From positions 1 to 31,715 of the forward strand of contig CABUIY010000021.1 in assembly GCA_902491765.1 (NCBI GenBank): 31,715 nucleotides of DNA, in the 5' to 3' direction. Made by a program: the position numbers and the translations under genes. The notes under the pieces are model-generated. The model was given only the letters and a program-made list of their open reading frames with translations, was not told the DNA's origin and made no database searches. Positions 24,738 through 31,715 of this stretch are shown piece after piece. The stretch's first letter is position 1, and every line of letters starts with the position of its first letter. Source of the stretch: an uncultured Collinsella sp. (GTDB lineage Bacteria; Actinomycetota; Coriobacteriia; Coriobacteriales; Coriobacteriaceae).

Positions 24738-27122
24738 CTACAGCGTCATGTTTGGATCGGCGTCGACGTCGAACGGCGAGATTTCACCTCGGTCGAATTT
24801 ACGGCGAGCGACCTCCGCAATCATGGCTGCGTTATCGGTACAGGCAGACAAGGGCGGCACCGTTACGCGAATCCCCTGACGCCCAAGCTTCTTGATCATC
24901 ATCTCGCGCAGATGCGGGTTGGCCGAGACGCCGCCACCGATGCAGTATTCCTTGCATCCGGTAGCGTGCAATGCGTTTTTGGCCTTCTTGTACTGCACGT
25001 CAAAGACAGCTGCCTCAAACGAAGCTGCCAGATCGGGCAGGTGAATCGTGCGCCCGGCCTTGGTCTCCTGTTCAATGTAGAGCGTCACAGCGGTTTTAAG
25101 GCCCGAAAGCGAGAAGCGATAGTCTCCCCTGCTGTTAAGCGCGCGAGGAAAATCGATCGCGCGGGGATTGCCCGTCTCGGCCAGCTTGGAAATGATGGGG
25201 CCACCGGGATAGCCCAGACCCAATGCCTTGGCTACCTTGTCGAAGGCCTCGCCCACAGCGTCGTCGAGCGTCTCACCGAGCACCTCGTAGTCGCCCCACG
25301 CCTTCACGTGCACGAGCATGGTGTGCCCACCCGAGACAAGCGTGAAGATAAACGGCGGCTTGAGGTCGGGCTGCGCTAGCAAGTTGGCAAACAGGTGCCC
25401 CTCCAGATGGTTGACGCACACGAGCGGCTTGCCGGCAGCGTAGGCAAAGCCTTTGGCGAAGGCGACGCCAACCACGAGCGCGCCCACCAGGCCCGGACCC
25501 TGTGTCACGCCCACGGCGGCAAGCTCGCTGGGGGCAATGGCTCCACCCTCAAGACCAAGCGATGCTGCGGCATCCTCGAGCGCCGCATCCACGACACTCA
25601 CAATCACCTCAACGTGTTTGCGCGAGGCGATCTCGGGCACCACGCCGCCAAAACGGGCATGGAAATCAATCTGCGTCGACACCTGGTTGGCCAGCATATT
25701 GCCATCCGCATCGATAATCGCCACGGCCGTCTCGTCGCAGGAACTCTCGATAGCGAGCACTAGGCGACGGCGCTCAATTTCAGCGCGCTCCTCAACGGTT
25801 CGCTCGGGCGCAGGCAGCGGCCATACACGCTGCTCAGCCGCCGTCGGCTCGGGCGAAGCGTTGTCGACCGGAAGCACCAGGGGCAGCGGCGCCGTCATGA
25901 CGATGGCATCTTTGCCAACACCGTAGTAACCGCGGCGACGGCCAGCCTCGGTAAAGCCCAGAGCGTTATAAAGCGCGATCGCTCCCTCGTTGCCGTCCTC
26001 GACCTCGAGCGAAGCCGTGGTGCAGCCGAGCATCTGGGCATCATAGCTCACATGCGACAGCAGCTTGCGGGCAATGCCCTCGCGGCGATATGCCGGGTCG
26101 ACGGCGACATCCAGAATCTGCACATCACCGTCCACGACCATACCGCCGGCAAGGCCCAGCAGCTTGCCGTCGTCGTGTGCCACCCACCAACTACGCGGCG
26201 CAGCGACGTCCTCGCCCAGTTCGGACAGGAACATGCCCGGCGTCCACGCCTTGTGTCCGGCACCTTCAAAGCAGGCAGCCTCTAGCGCGCTCGCGCCCTC
26301 GGCATCCGCCGCGCCCATGGGACGGAACTGCAGATGACGACCGGCGAGCTCATCGGCAACGCCCGTAATTTCGCTCTGCGCACTCTCGGCAAGACCAAGA
26401 CGCTTGCGCTCGTTTTCCTCGGCATCAGAAAGGCGCGTGTAAATCGGCAGGACGCGAGCCGGATCGCCGTCACCCGCAGCGTGCGCGAGCAGCAACCCCT
26501 CGCCCGAAGGCCACCACAGGTCGCGCTCCACGCAGCGGGCGGTCTCGTCCTCACCCAGCAGCTTGCCATAGCGCACGAGACCGTCACCGGTCAGCTGAAC
26601 CTGGTCCCAGTCCGCTGCTTGGCGCCACTCATCGAGCGCCACGGCGGCCTTGACCACGTGTTCGCGCTCAAATTGACGCTCGGGACCCTCATCGACCAGC
26701 ATATACAGCGCCGGATATACCTCACCGCGCATAGCATCGGCCAAGATACCAAGCTTGCCGCGCACGCCAGCCTTCCACGCCGTCCAAGCGCAAGCGTCGA
26801 GCGTCGACACGCCCAGCAGCGGAACATTGGCACCGCGCGCGAGGCCCTTGGCAGTGGAGATGCCGATGCGCACACCCGTAAACGACCCCGGGCCGCGGCC
26901 GACCACGTAGTAACCAACATCGCTGCGATCCAGACCGGCTTGAGCCAGCACGCCATCAACGGTATTCACGAGCTCAACGTTGGCGTGACGGCGACACATG
27001 TGGTCGCCACTCACGAGCTTCGTCTCGCCCGTCTGCCCATCAATCCAGCTTGCCGCGCAGGCAAGCATGTCGGTCGAAGTATCGAGCGCCACCACCAGCG
27101 CGTTGTCGTTATGCAAGCTCAT
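24738..27122 (-). CDS. tsaD: TsaB-RimI-TsaD triple fusion (tRNA t6A synthesis plus ribosomal-protein acetyltransferase)
   Basis: One 794-residue frame joining three normally separate proteins. Residues 1-245 are TsaB (VVALDTSTDMLACA, YVVGRGPGSFTGVRIG). Residues about 262-425 are a GNAT acetyltransferase of RimI type (LDVAVDPAYRREGIARKLL, LYNALGFTEAGRR). Residues about 455-794 are TsaD/Kae1 (LAIESSCDETAVA, the metal-binding NHLEGH, LVSGGHTMLVH, GGGVSANPHLRE, CTDNAAMIA). TsaD with TsaB and TsaE transfers threonylcarbamoyl to A37 of ANN-decoding tRNAs. RimI acetylates a ribosomal protein N-terminus. The frame opens at a TTG at 27140, but the ATG at 27122 has AAGG 9 nt upstream and overlaps the tsaE stop by 14 nt, indicating coupling. 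It is the last gene of a six-gene operon and all catalytic motifs look intact. Confidence 0.94.
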   Translation of the reverse strand: MSLHNDNALVVALDTSTDMLACAASWIDGQTGETKLVSGDHMCRRHANVELVNTVDGVLAQAGLDRSDVGYYVVGRGPGSFTGVRIGISTAKGLARGANVPLLGVSTLDACAWTAWKAGVRGKLGILADAMRGEVYPALYMLVDEGPERQFEREHVVKAAVALDEWRQAADWDQVQLTGDGLVRYGKLLGEDETARCVERDLWWPSGEGLLLAHAAGDGDPARVLPIYTRLSDAEENERKRLGLAESAQSEITGVADELAGRHLQFRPMGAADAEGASALEAACFEGAGHKAWTPGMFLSELGEDVAAPRSWWVAHDDGKLLGLAGGMVVDGDVQILDVAVDPAYRREGIARKLLSHVSYDAQMLGCTTASLEVEDGNEGAIALYNALGFTEAGRRRGYYGVGKDAIVMTAPLPLVLPVDNASPEPTAAEQRVWPLPAPERTVEERAEIERRRLVLAIESSCDETAVAIIDADGNMLANQVSTQIDFHARFGGVVPEIASRKHVEVIVSVVDAALEDAAASLGLEGGAIAPSELAAVGVTQGPGLVGALVVGVAFAKGFAYAAGKPLVCVNHLEGHLFANLLAQPDLKPPFIFTLVSGGHTMLVHVKAWGDYEVLGETLDDAVGEAFDKVAKALGLGYPGGPIISKLAETGNPRAIDFPRALNSRGDYRFSLSGLKTAVTLYIEQETKAGRTIHLPDLAASFEAAVFDVQYKKAKNALHATGCKEYCIGGGVSANPHLREMMIKKLGRQGIRVTVPPLSACTDNAAMIAEVARRKFDRGEISPFDVDADPNMTL

Positions 27123-27615
27123 CTTGTACAGCCTTATCAATCAAATGGGAAAGCTCCATTGCGCGGTCACCGTGCGCCTCGAGCGTTATCGTTCGCACAT
27201 CGCTGTCGCCCTCATCACGCTTGAGCGTCACCGAAAGATACTCATCCGTCAGCTCGTCTTGGAATTGTTCGCCCCATTCCAGCAGGCAAGCACCCTCATA
27301 GCCCAGCACATCGAAAATGCCCGTATCCTCGAGCTCGTAGGCATGCTCCAGGCGGTATAGATCAAAGTGAAACAGCGGAATACGACCTTGATCGTGAACG
27401 GCCATGAGCGCAAACGTAGGGCTCGTAACCATATGCCCATCGCCCAGCCCGCGCGAGACGCCCTTGGTAAAGTGAGTTTTGCCCACTCCCAGGCCACCGG
27501 TCAGGATGAGCACATCGCCGTCCTCAAGGCACGGTGCAATTAGCTCGCCAAAGTACTCCGTATCGGCAGCGCAAGTCGTTTTGTAAGTACCTACCCCCAG
27601 GCGCTCCAGGGACAT
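27109..27615 (-). CDS. tsaE: tRNA threonylcarbamoyladenosine biosynthesis ATPase TsaE
   Basis: A 168-residue P-loop ATPase needed to reset the TsaB-TsaD complex in bacterial t6A synthesis. Walker A is LTGGLGVGKTHFTKG near residue 40, followed by VTSPTFALM and LFHFDLYRLEHAYELED (the family's metal-binding FDxYR motif), and CLLEWGEQFQDEL with the Walker B-like LLEW. AAGGAG lies just before the ATG. Its 3' end overlaps the TsaB-RimI-TsaD start, so the complete t6A complex except TsaC (Sua5) is encoded by two coupled genes. Slightly longer than typical TsaE at both ends, without obvious extra domains. Confidence 0.95.
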   Translation of the reverse strand: MSLERLGVGTYKTTCAADTEYFGELIAPCLEDGDVLILTGGLGVGKTHFTKGVSRGLGDGHMVTSPTFALMAVHDQGRIPLFHFDLYRLEHAYELEDTGIFDVLGYEGACLLEWGEQFQDELTDEYLSVTLKRDEGDSDVRTITLEAHGDRAMELSHLIDKAVQDELA

Positions 27616-27627
27616 ATATGCTCCTTA

Positions 27628-28248
27628 TTATTCCGAGGCGTCCTCTGGTGCGGGATGTCGCTCCAGATAGTCGCCCAGCATCTTAAAGTCTTCCTCCAAC
27701 AGCTCCTGCCACGCCGGATTGCGCAGCGCTGCTGCCGGATGGAACGTGGGCATTACTACAAAATGCCCCATCTGGTGGAACCTGCCGCGCAGCTTAGTAA
27801 TGCCAATCTCGGTCTTAAGCACAAAGTGCGTCGCGGGGTTGCCGAGCGTCACGATAATATCGGGCCAGATGCTTCGAATCTGCTCACGCAAAAACGGCGA
27901 GCAAGCCAGCACTTCCTCGGGACGCGGATTGCGGTTTCCCGGCGGGCGGCACTTAAGCACGTTGGCAATGTAGACGTCTTCGCGTTTGAGCCCCGCCAGC
28001 GACAAAATGCCGTTGAGGTCCTCGCCTGCCGCCCCCACAAAGGGCTCGCCCTGCAAATCCTCATTGCGGCCCGGCGCCTCACCGATAAACATCACGCGAG
28101 CGCGGGGGTTTCCCACGCCAAACACGATATTGTGACGCGACTGGTAGAGCTGGCAGAGGTGGCAATCGCCCAGAACGGCCTCAATTTCCTCGAGTGCGAC
28201 CTCACGTGGTGCCTGATGGGTATAGCCGGGGATGTGCATGACGCCCAT
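27628..28248 (-). CDS. Family 4 uracil-DNA glycosylase (Fe-S)
   Basis: Removes uracil from DNA to start base-excision repair. The 206-residue protein shows the family 4 signatures: CHLCQL (Cys29 and Cys32) with two further cysteines in NVLKCRPPGNRNP and LACSPF completing a [4Fe-4S] site; the catalytic and pocket motif GEAPGRNEDLQGEPFVGAAG; VTLGNPATHFVL; and the MPTFHPAAALRNP histidine motif. AGGAG precedes the ATG by 5 nt and overlaps the stop of the alanine racemase gene, so translation is tightly linked. Its presence in a cell-wall/t6A operon has no clear functional logic; it is probably a housekeeping cluster. A DNA-polymerase-associated role is not indicated. Confidence 0.93.
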   Translation of the reverse strand: MGVMHIPGYTHQAPREVALEEIEAVLGDCHLCQLYQSRHNIVFGVGNPRARVMFIGEAPGRNEDLQGEPFVGAAGEDLNGILSLAGLKREDVYIANVLKCRPPGNRNPRPEEVLACSPFLREQIRSIWPDIIVTLGNPATHFVLKTEIGITKLRGRFHQMGHFVVMPTFHPAAALRNPAWQELLEEDFKMLGDYLERHPAPEDASE

Positions 28249-28256
28249 GGCGGCTC

Positions 28257-29402
28257 CTACACGTAGACCTTGTCGAGACGCATGCCAAAGCCGCAGGCGA
28301 CCTCGTAGTTAATCGTTCCGCGCAGTCGGGCCATCTCGTCCATAGTGATCTCGGCATCGCCATCGCGGCCGACAATGATCATCTCGTCACCATACTCGGC
28401 CTCGGGAATCTCGTGTGCCGGGTTGGACTGAATGGCGACCATAAACTGGTCCATGCAGATATTGCCAACCTGATGCACGCGCTCGCCGCGATACAGCACA
28501 TCCATACGATTGGAAAGCGTACGCGATAGGCCATCGGCATAACCGATCGGCAGCGTGCAGATCTGAACGCGCGTACGCGGTACGCGGTAGGTAAAACCGT
28601 AGCCCACGCCCTCACCCATCGCAGGGTGTGCCACGCGCGTCACGCGCGCATGGACGCTCATAACGGGATCAAGCTGCATCACGCGGCCACTCAGCTCGCA
28701 CGGCTGCATGCCATACAAGCCAACGCCGGCGCGAATCATATCAAAATGCATCGAGGGGTCGAGCATCGAGGACGGCGTGTTGGCGCAGTGCACGATACCG
28801 CACTCAAAACCCGCATCCTTAATGGCCTGAACGGCCTCGGTAAAGCGCTGACACTGCAGCTTGTAGTCCCAGCCCGAAGGTTCATCGGCCGTGGCGAAGT
28901 GCGTAAATACGCCGTCGCACTGAATACCGCGATGGAAATTTATACCGCGGACAAAGTCGAGCACCTGCGTGTAGTGAACGCCGATACGATTCATGCCCGT
29001 CTCGATGGCGAGATGATACTTGCCCACTTTGCCCGCCGCGACGGCACATTCGCCATACGCAAGAGCAAAATCAGACGTATAGACCGAAGGCATGATATCA
29101 AACTCGAGCAACGTCGGAATGGCCTCGATAGGCGGCTCGCTTAGGATGAGGATGGGTTTCGTAATCCCGCCCTGTCGGAGCTCAACGCCCTCGTTAACCG
29201 TCGCCACGGCAAACATGTCGGCACCGGCCGAATACATGATCTTGGCGCACTCAACAGCTCCATGACCATAAGCATCGGCCTTGACCACGCAGCACAGGCG
29301 CTGACGTGGATTCAGCAAGTTCTTATAGGCCCTCGTGTTGCGACGGAGCGCCCCGCGGTCGATCTCGACCCAGGACCAGCGCGTCAAATCGGCTTTATTC
29401 AT
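28257..29402 (-). CDS. alr: Alanine racemase (Alr)
   Basis: PLP enzyme converting L- to D-alanine for peptidoglycan. The PLP lysine is in CCVVKADAYGHGAVE near residue 40. The second catalytic residue, a tyrosine, lies in GVGYGFTYRVPRTR near 270. Other matching segments are ETGMNRIGVHY, DGVFTHFATADEP, MIRAGVGLYGMQP, and the substrate/dimer motif VGNICMDQFMV. At 381 residues it is of normal length. The ATG lies 2 nt after the stop of the nnr gene, with only a weak GGTCGGATGA ribosome site, suggesting translational coupling. The next gene starts 8 nt after its stop. Confidence 0.95.
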   Translation of the reverse strand: MNKADLTRWSWVEIDRGALRRNTRAYKNLLNPRQRLCCVVKADAYGHGAVECAKIMYSAGADMFAVATVNEGVELRQGGITKPILILSEPPIEAIPTLLEFDIMPSVYTSDFALAYGECAVAAGKVGKYHLAIETGMNRIGVHYTQVLDFVRGINFHRGIQCDGVFTHFATADEPSGWDYKLQCQRFTEAVQAIKDAGFECGIVHCANTPSSMLDPSMHFDMIRAGVGLYGMQPCELSGRVMQLDPVMSVHARVTRVAHPAMGEGVGYGFTYRVPRTRVQICTLPIGYADGLSRTLSNRMDVLYRGERVHQVGNICMDQFMVAIQSNPAHEIPEAEYGDEMIIVGRDGDAEITMDEMARLRGTINYEVACGFGMRLDKVYV

Positions 29403-29404
29403 GA

Positions 29405-31021
29405 TTAGTCATCCGACCCTTCGTCCATGATTCCCAGATCTTCGAGCGCATCCTTTGCCGCCAGTTCCATGGCCGGACCGATCAAGTCGATAAGATCGGT
29501 CGCGATGACGCTCTTCTCACCATACTCCGTCGCCGCGGCAAAACCGGCGTAGCTGTGAAGTGCGACGGCGTACGAATACAGCAACTCCCAACGATCCATC
29601 TCGTCGCGCATGGTGGCAAGCGTGCCGGCCAAAATACCCGCGAGAACATCACCCGAACCGGCAGTTGCCAGAGAAGCCGGACCCGAGAGCGGCAGCAGCA
29701 CACGCTCAACGCCACAGATAGCCGTCGTCGGCCCCTTGGCAATGACCACCAGATTGTCAGAGCCTGCAGCCCAGACAACCTTCTGCGCGGCTGCAATCGC
29801 AGTACCAAGGTCGTTCACCTCGTCACCGGCAACCAGACGCGAAAGTTCACGATAGTGCGGCGTCATAACCAACGGCTGCTCGCGACGATACATCTCGGGA
29901 TTACTATCAATACCGTCAATGGCAATCTTAGCAAGGCAGTTGAGTGCATCGGCGTCCAAGATAAGCGGCACATCAAGCTCGAGCAAGCCCGAAACCACCT
30001 GCATAGCGCCGGCAGATGTCGTCATACCGGGACCGCACAGTACACAGCTGTACTTCTTTGCAATCTCGCACACCGTCATGCGCGCAGCGGCGCCAAAGGA
30101 GCCGCGGGAATCAGACGGAATAGCAAAGACGGGAATCGAAGGAAGTGCCATGCGAATAAGATTGGCGCAGGCGTCAGGAGCCGCGACTGCCACGTAACCA
30201 GCACCCGCGCGAGCTGCAGACTTGGCCGCCATAATGGCAGCACCAGGATATTGCGCAGATCCGGCGACAATAAGCACAGAGCCACGGGAATACTTATCGA
30301 TATTCGTAGGAAGTGGAGCAAAGAAATCAACTAAGTCACCGGGCTCGACAATCTCGGCGGCGTGGTCGACATCATCGATGACCTCGTCAAGACGGTCGTA
30401 AAGATTGCCGCAGATCAAATCGCCAGCATACTCAGGGCCATCGGCGCTATACAAACCAATCTTGGGCGCAATCATCGTCACCGTATGTTCGGCACGAATG
30501 CAGTCGTCATCAACAACGCCCGTCTCGGCATTCAGGCCCGAGGGGACATCAATGGATACGACACAATCGGCGCATTCATTGACCGTAGGAATCCAGATGG
30601 AGAACGGCGCACGCAGATTCCCGTGAAAACCGGTACCAAAAATGGCATCGACAACAACATCGGCCTTATCGATCAAAACCTCGAGTTCGTCACGCGAAGG
30701 GCCGACGCAAACGTGCACATCGCGGCCGGCAGTACGACGAGCAACATGACGTGCCAGAGCAGCAGGAATCTCATCCGGTTCAACCGGAGAAACGATATCC
30801 ACGTCCACACCCTTATGGCTCAGGATATCGGCGGCAACCCAACCGTCGCCGCCATTATTACCAAAACCGACCAGAAAGAGAACCCGATCGGGATTGAGCT
30901 TCAAGACCTCGTTGGCGGCAAACTCACCCGCTAGCTCCATAAGCTCGGCCTTCGAAGTCCCTTCGCGTTCGATGATATCCTCGAGACGAACGACTTCTTC
31001 GGTACTCAAAACCGGTTTCAT
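29405..31021 (-). CDS. nnr: Bifunctional NAD(P)H-hydrate epimerase / ADP-dependent NAD(P)H-hydrate dehydratase
   Basis: Repairs hydrated, inactive NADH and NADPH. The N-terminal domain (residues 1-220, YjeF_N/NnrE) has VGFGNNGGDGWVAADIL, the VVDAIFGTGFHG motif with the catalytic Asp region, and SIDVPSGLNAETG. The C-terminal domain (about 240-538, ribokinase-like NnrD) has YSRGSVLIVAGSAQYPGAA, CVLCGPGMT, LILDADALNCL, VMTPHYREL, VIAKGPTTAI and the active-site TAGSGDVLAGILAGTLA. The two-domain fusion is common in bacteria. Its ATG follows the acpS stop directly (TAGATG), with AGGAG lying inside the end of acpS. An acidic tail (DLGIMDEGSDD) ends the protein. Confidence 0.95.
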   Translation of the reverse strand: MKPVLSTEEVVRLEDIIEREGTSKAELMELAGEFAANEVLKLNPDRVLFLVGFGNNGGDGWVAADILSHKGVDVDIVSPVEPDEIPAALARHVARRTAGRDVHVCVGPSRDELEVLIDKADVVVDAIFGTGFHGNLRAPFSIWIPTVNECADCVVSIDVPSGLNAETGVVDDDCIRAEHTVTMIAPKIGLYSADGPEYAGDLICGNLYDRLDEVIDDVDHAAEIVEPGDLVDFFAPLPTNIDKYSRGSVLIVAGSAQYPGAAIMAAKSAARAGAGYVAVAAPDACANLIRMALPSIPVFAIPSDSRGSFGAAARMTVCEIAKKYSCVLCGPGMTTSAGAMQVVSGLLELDVPLILDADALNCLAKIAIDGIDSNPEMYRREQPLVMTPHYRELSRLVAGDEVNDLGTAIAAAQKVVWAAGSDNLVVIAKGPTTAICGVERVLLPLSGPASLATAGSGDVLAGILAGTLATMRDEMDRWELLYSYAVALHSYAGFAAATEYGEKSVIATDLIDLIGPAMELAAKDALEDLGIMDEGSDD

Positions 31022-31561
31022 CTATGCTCCTAGCGTATCTTGCGAAGCATCGCCCAGGTGCTCCGTCAATGCTGAATTCTGCAGCTGCTCAAGCTCATCT
31101 AAAACAGAGCGAGCCTCTTTAAATGTCTGCGCAACGCGTTTCTTAGTGCTCACCTTTTCATCTTTTGGCTTAGGCCGAGCATCTTCGGTAATCGCGATGG
31201 CATTCGCAACGGCTAAGTCTCCTGTAAGGGTAATGGAAAGAGCGACCTCAACAACACCCAGCTCATGAGCGATCTCGAGTGCACGGCCCGAAAGCAGCGC
31301 CTTCGGTTTGCCGAGTTTATCACGCGTTACCGAAACATCCTTGCGACCCACGCCTTGACTAAAACCCGTGCCGAGAGCTTTAAGCACCGCCTCGCGCGAA
31401 GCAAAGCGGCTCGCATAGTGAGCAGCGGGACGCGATGATGCATCGCAATACGCACGCTCTTCTTCGGTAAACACACGCCGAGCAAACGACGGCGTCTTTT
31501 CAAGAATTGATTTCATACGGGAAATCTCGACGATATCAACGCCGATACCAGCTTCAGCCAT
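31022..31561 (-). CDS. acpS: Holo-[acyl-carrier-protein] synthase (AcpS) with C-terminal extension
   Basis: Transfers 4'-phosphopantetheine from CoA to acyl carrier protein, activating fatty-acid synthesis. The core (residues 1-125) has IGVDIVEISRMKSIL with the metal-binding Asp, the VFTEEERAYC segment, and the second metal/catalytic motif RFASREAVLKALGTGF. It ends with the usual VEVALSITLTGDLAVANAIA strand pair. A further stretch of about 50 residues (KPKDEKVSTKKRVAQTFKEA and on) is charged and predicted helical by eye; it is not part of the standard family. A longer frame begins at an ATG at 31573, but GGAGG lies inside that extension 5 nt before the ATG at 31561. First gene of the six-gene operon. 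Confidence 0.93.
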   Translation of the reverse strand: MAEAGIGVDIVEISRMKSILEKTPSFARRVFTEEERAYCDASSRPAAHYASRFASREAVLKALGTGFSQGVGRKDVSVTRDKLGKPKALLSGRALEIAHELGVVEVALSITLTGDLAVANAIAITEDARPKPKDEKVSTKKRVAQTFKEARSVLDELEQLQNSALTEHLGDASQDTLGA

Positions 31562-31590
31562 GTTCACCTCCATATCGCACAGACTAAGTT

Positions 31591-31620
31591 ATTGTAGCCC
31601 GTTCACAGAAGATGCGACAA
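31591..31620 (-). promoter_or_regulatory. Promoter of the acpS-nnr-alr-udg-tsaE-tsaBD operon
   Basis: Reading leftwards, TTGTCG (31620-31615), an 18-nt spacer and TACAAT (31596-31591) form a good sigma-70-type promoter with a short leader of about 25 nt to the ATG at 31561. The six genes behind it are separated by at most 12 nt or overlap, and no internal terminator is visible. Confidence 0.65.
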
Positions 31621-31670
31621 ACGAGGGTTATAAAACACAGCTACTATGTGAGACAAAAGCCCGTAAACGC

Positions 31671-31702
31671 AAAAAAGGGGGAGGCCGCGAGGCCTCCCCC
31701 TT
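31671..31702 (-). terminator. Intrinsic terminator of a gene beyond the right edge
   Basis: A perfect 12-bp stem AAGGGGGAGGCC/GGCCTCCCCCTT with loop GCGA on the plus strand (31675-31686 with 31691-31702). The T-run lies on the minus-strand side (31676-31671), so it ends a leftward gene located outside the window. Confidence 0.85.
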
Positions 31703-31715
31703 CTCAGTTCAAGCG

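Noticed and set aside
27122..27140. TTG start at 27140 for the TsaB-RimI-TsaD fusion
   Set aside because: The ATG at 27122 has a properly spaced AAGG, and the predicted TsaB core begins just after it.

Overview
The window reads as chromosomal DNA of a GC-rich, Gram-positive-type actinobacterium, most likely from the Coriobacteriia (Collinsella-like). This is inferred from gene style: high-GC third positions, twin-arginine lipoprotein signals, a TsaB-RimI-TsaD fusion, and a mix of PTS and ABC sugar uptake typical of gut saccharolytic actinobacteria. No outer-membrane genes, phage modules or CRISPR array are visible.

Layout. Positions 1-1800 hold a LacI-type regulator (cut by the window edge) divergent from murB. 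Positions 2000-4600 hold a secreted coiled-coil Cys/His peptidase and galE. Positions 4600-17050 form an alpha-glucan block: malQ, a glycogen/maltodextrin phosphorylase, a four-gene CUT1 ABC importer operon (binding protein, two permeases, ATPase), a HutC/TreR-type GntR regulator, and divergent from it a PTS EIICB permease fused to a complete HAD phosphatase. Positions 17100-19340 hold a polyprenyl diphosphate synthase, a CwlM-like protein with a degenerate amidase domain, and tRNA-Gln. Positions 19676-21856 encode a winged-helix plus Toprim protein resembling Wadjet JetD (DUF2220) but without jetABC. Positions 22041-24200 hold cstA behind a leader that has all parts of a classical attenuator. 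Positions 24738-31561 are a six-gene operon: acpS, nnrE-nnrD, alr, family-4 uracil-DNA glycosylase, tsaE, tsaB-rimI-tsaD.

How the genes work together. GTNTANAC palindromes, the known HutC-subfamily consensus, lie in the promoters of malQ, the ABC operon, the GntR gene and the PTS-HAD gene, and I see this set nowhere else. I infer one maltose/maltodextrin regulon. The ABC system and the PTS bring sugar in, the HAD domain may strip phosphate from the PTS product, and MalQ and the phosphorylase process free maltodextrins.

Most unusual. (1) Four copies of an apparently undescribed hairpin element: a 69-nt core with a covarying 9-bp stem capped by TTAAT, inside perfect inverted arms of 31-42 bp whose sequence is private to each copy. 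Three of the four sit 7-19 nt beyond a stop codon. (2) A 14-residue, Ile/Val-rich leader peptide (MFTHQLNIISVVII) followed by an intrinsic terminator ahead of cstA. (3) The PTS EIICB-HAD fusion. (4) The orphan JetD-like Toprim protein.
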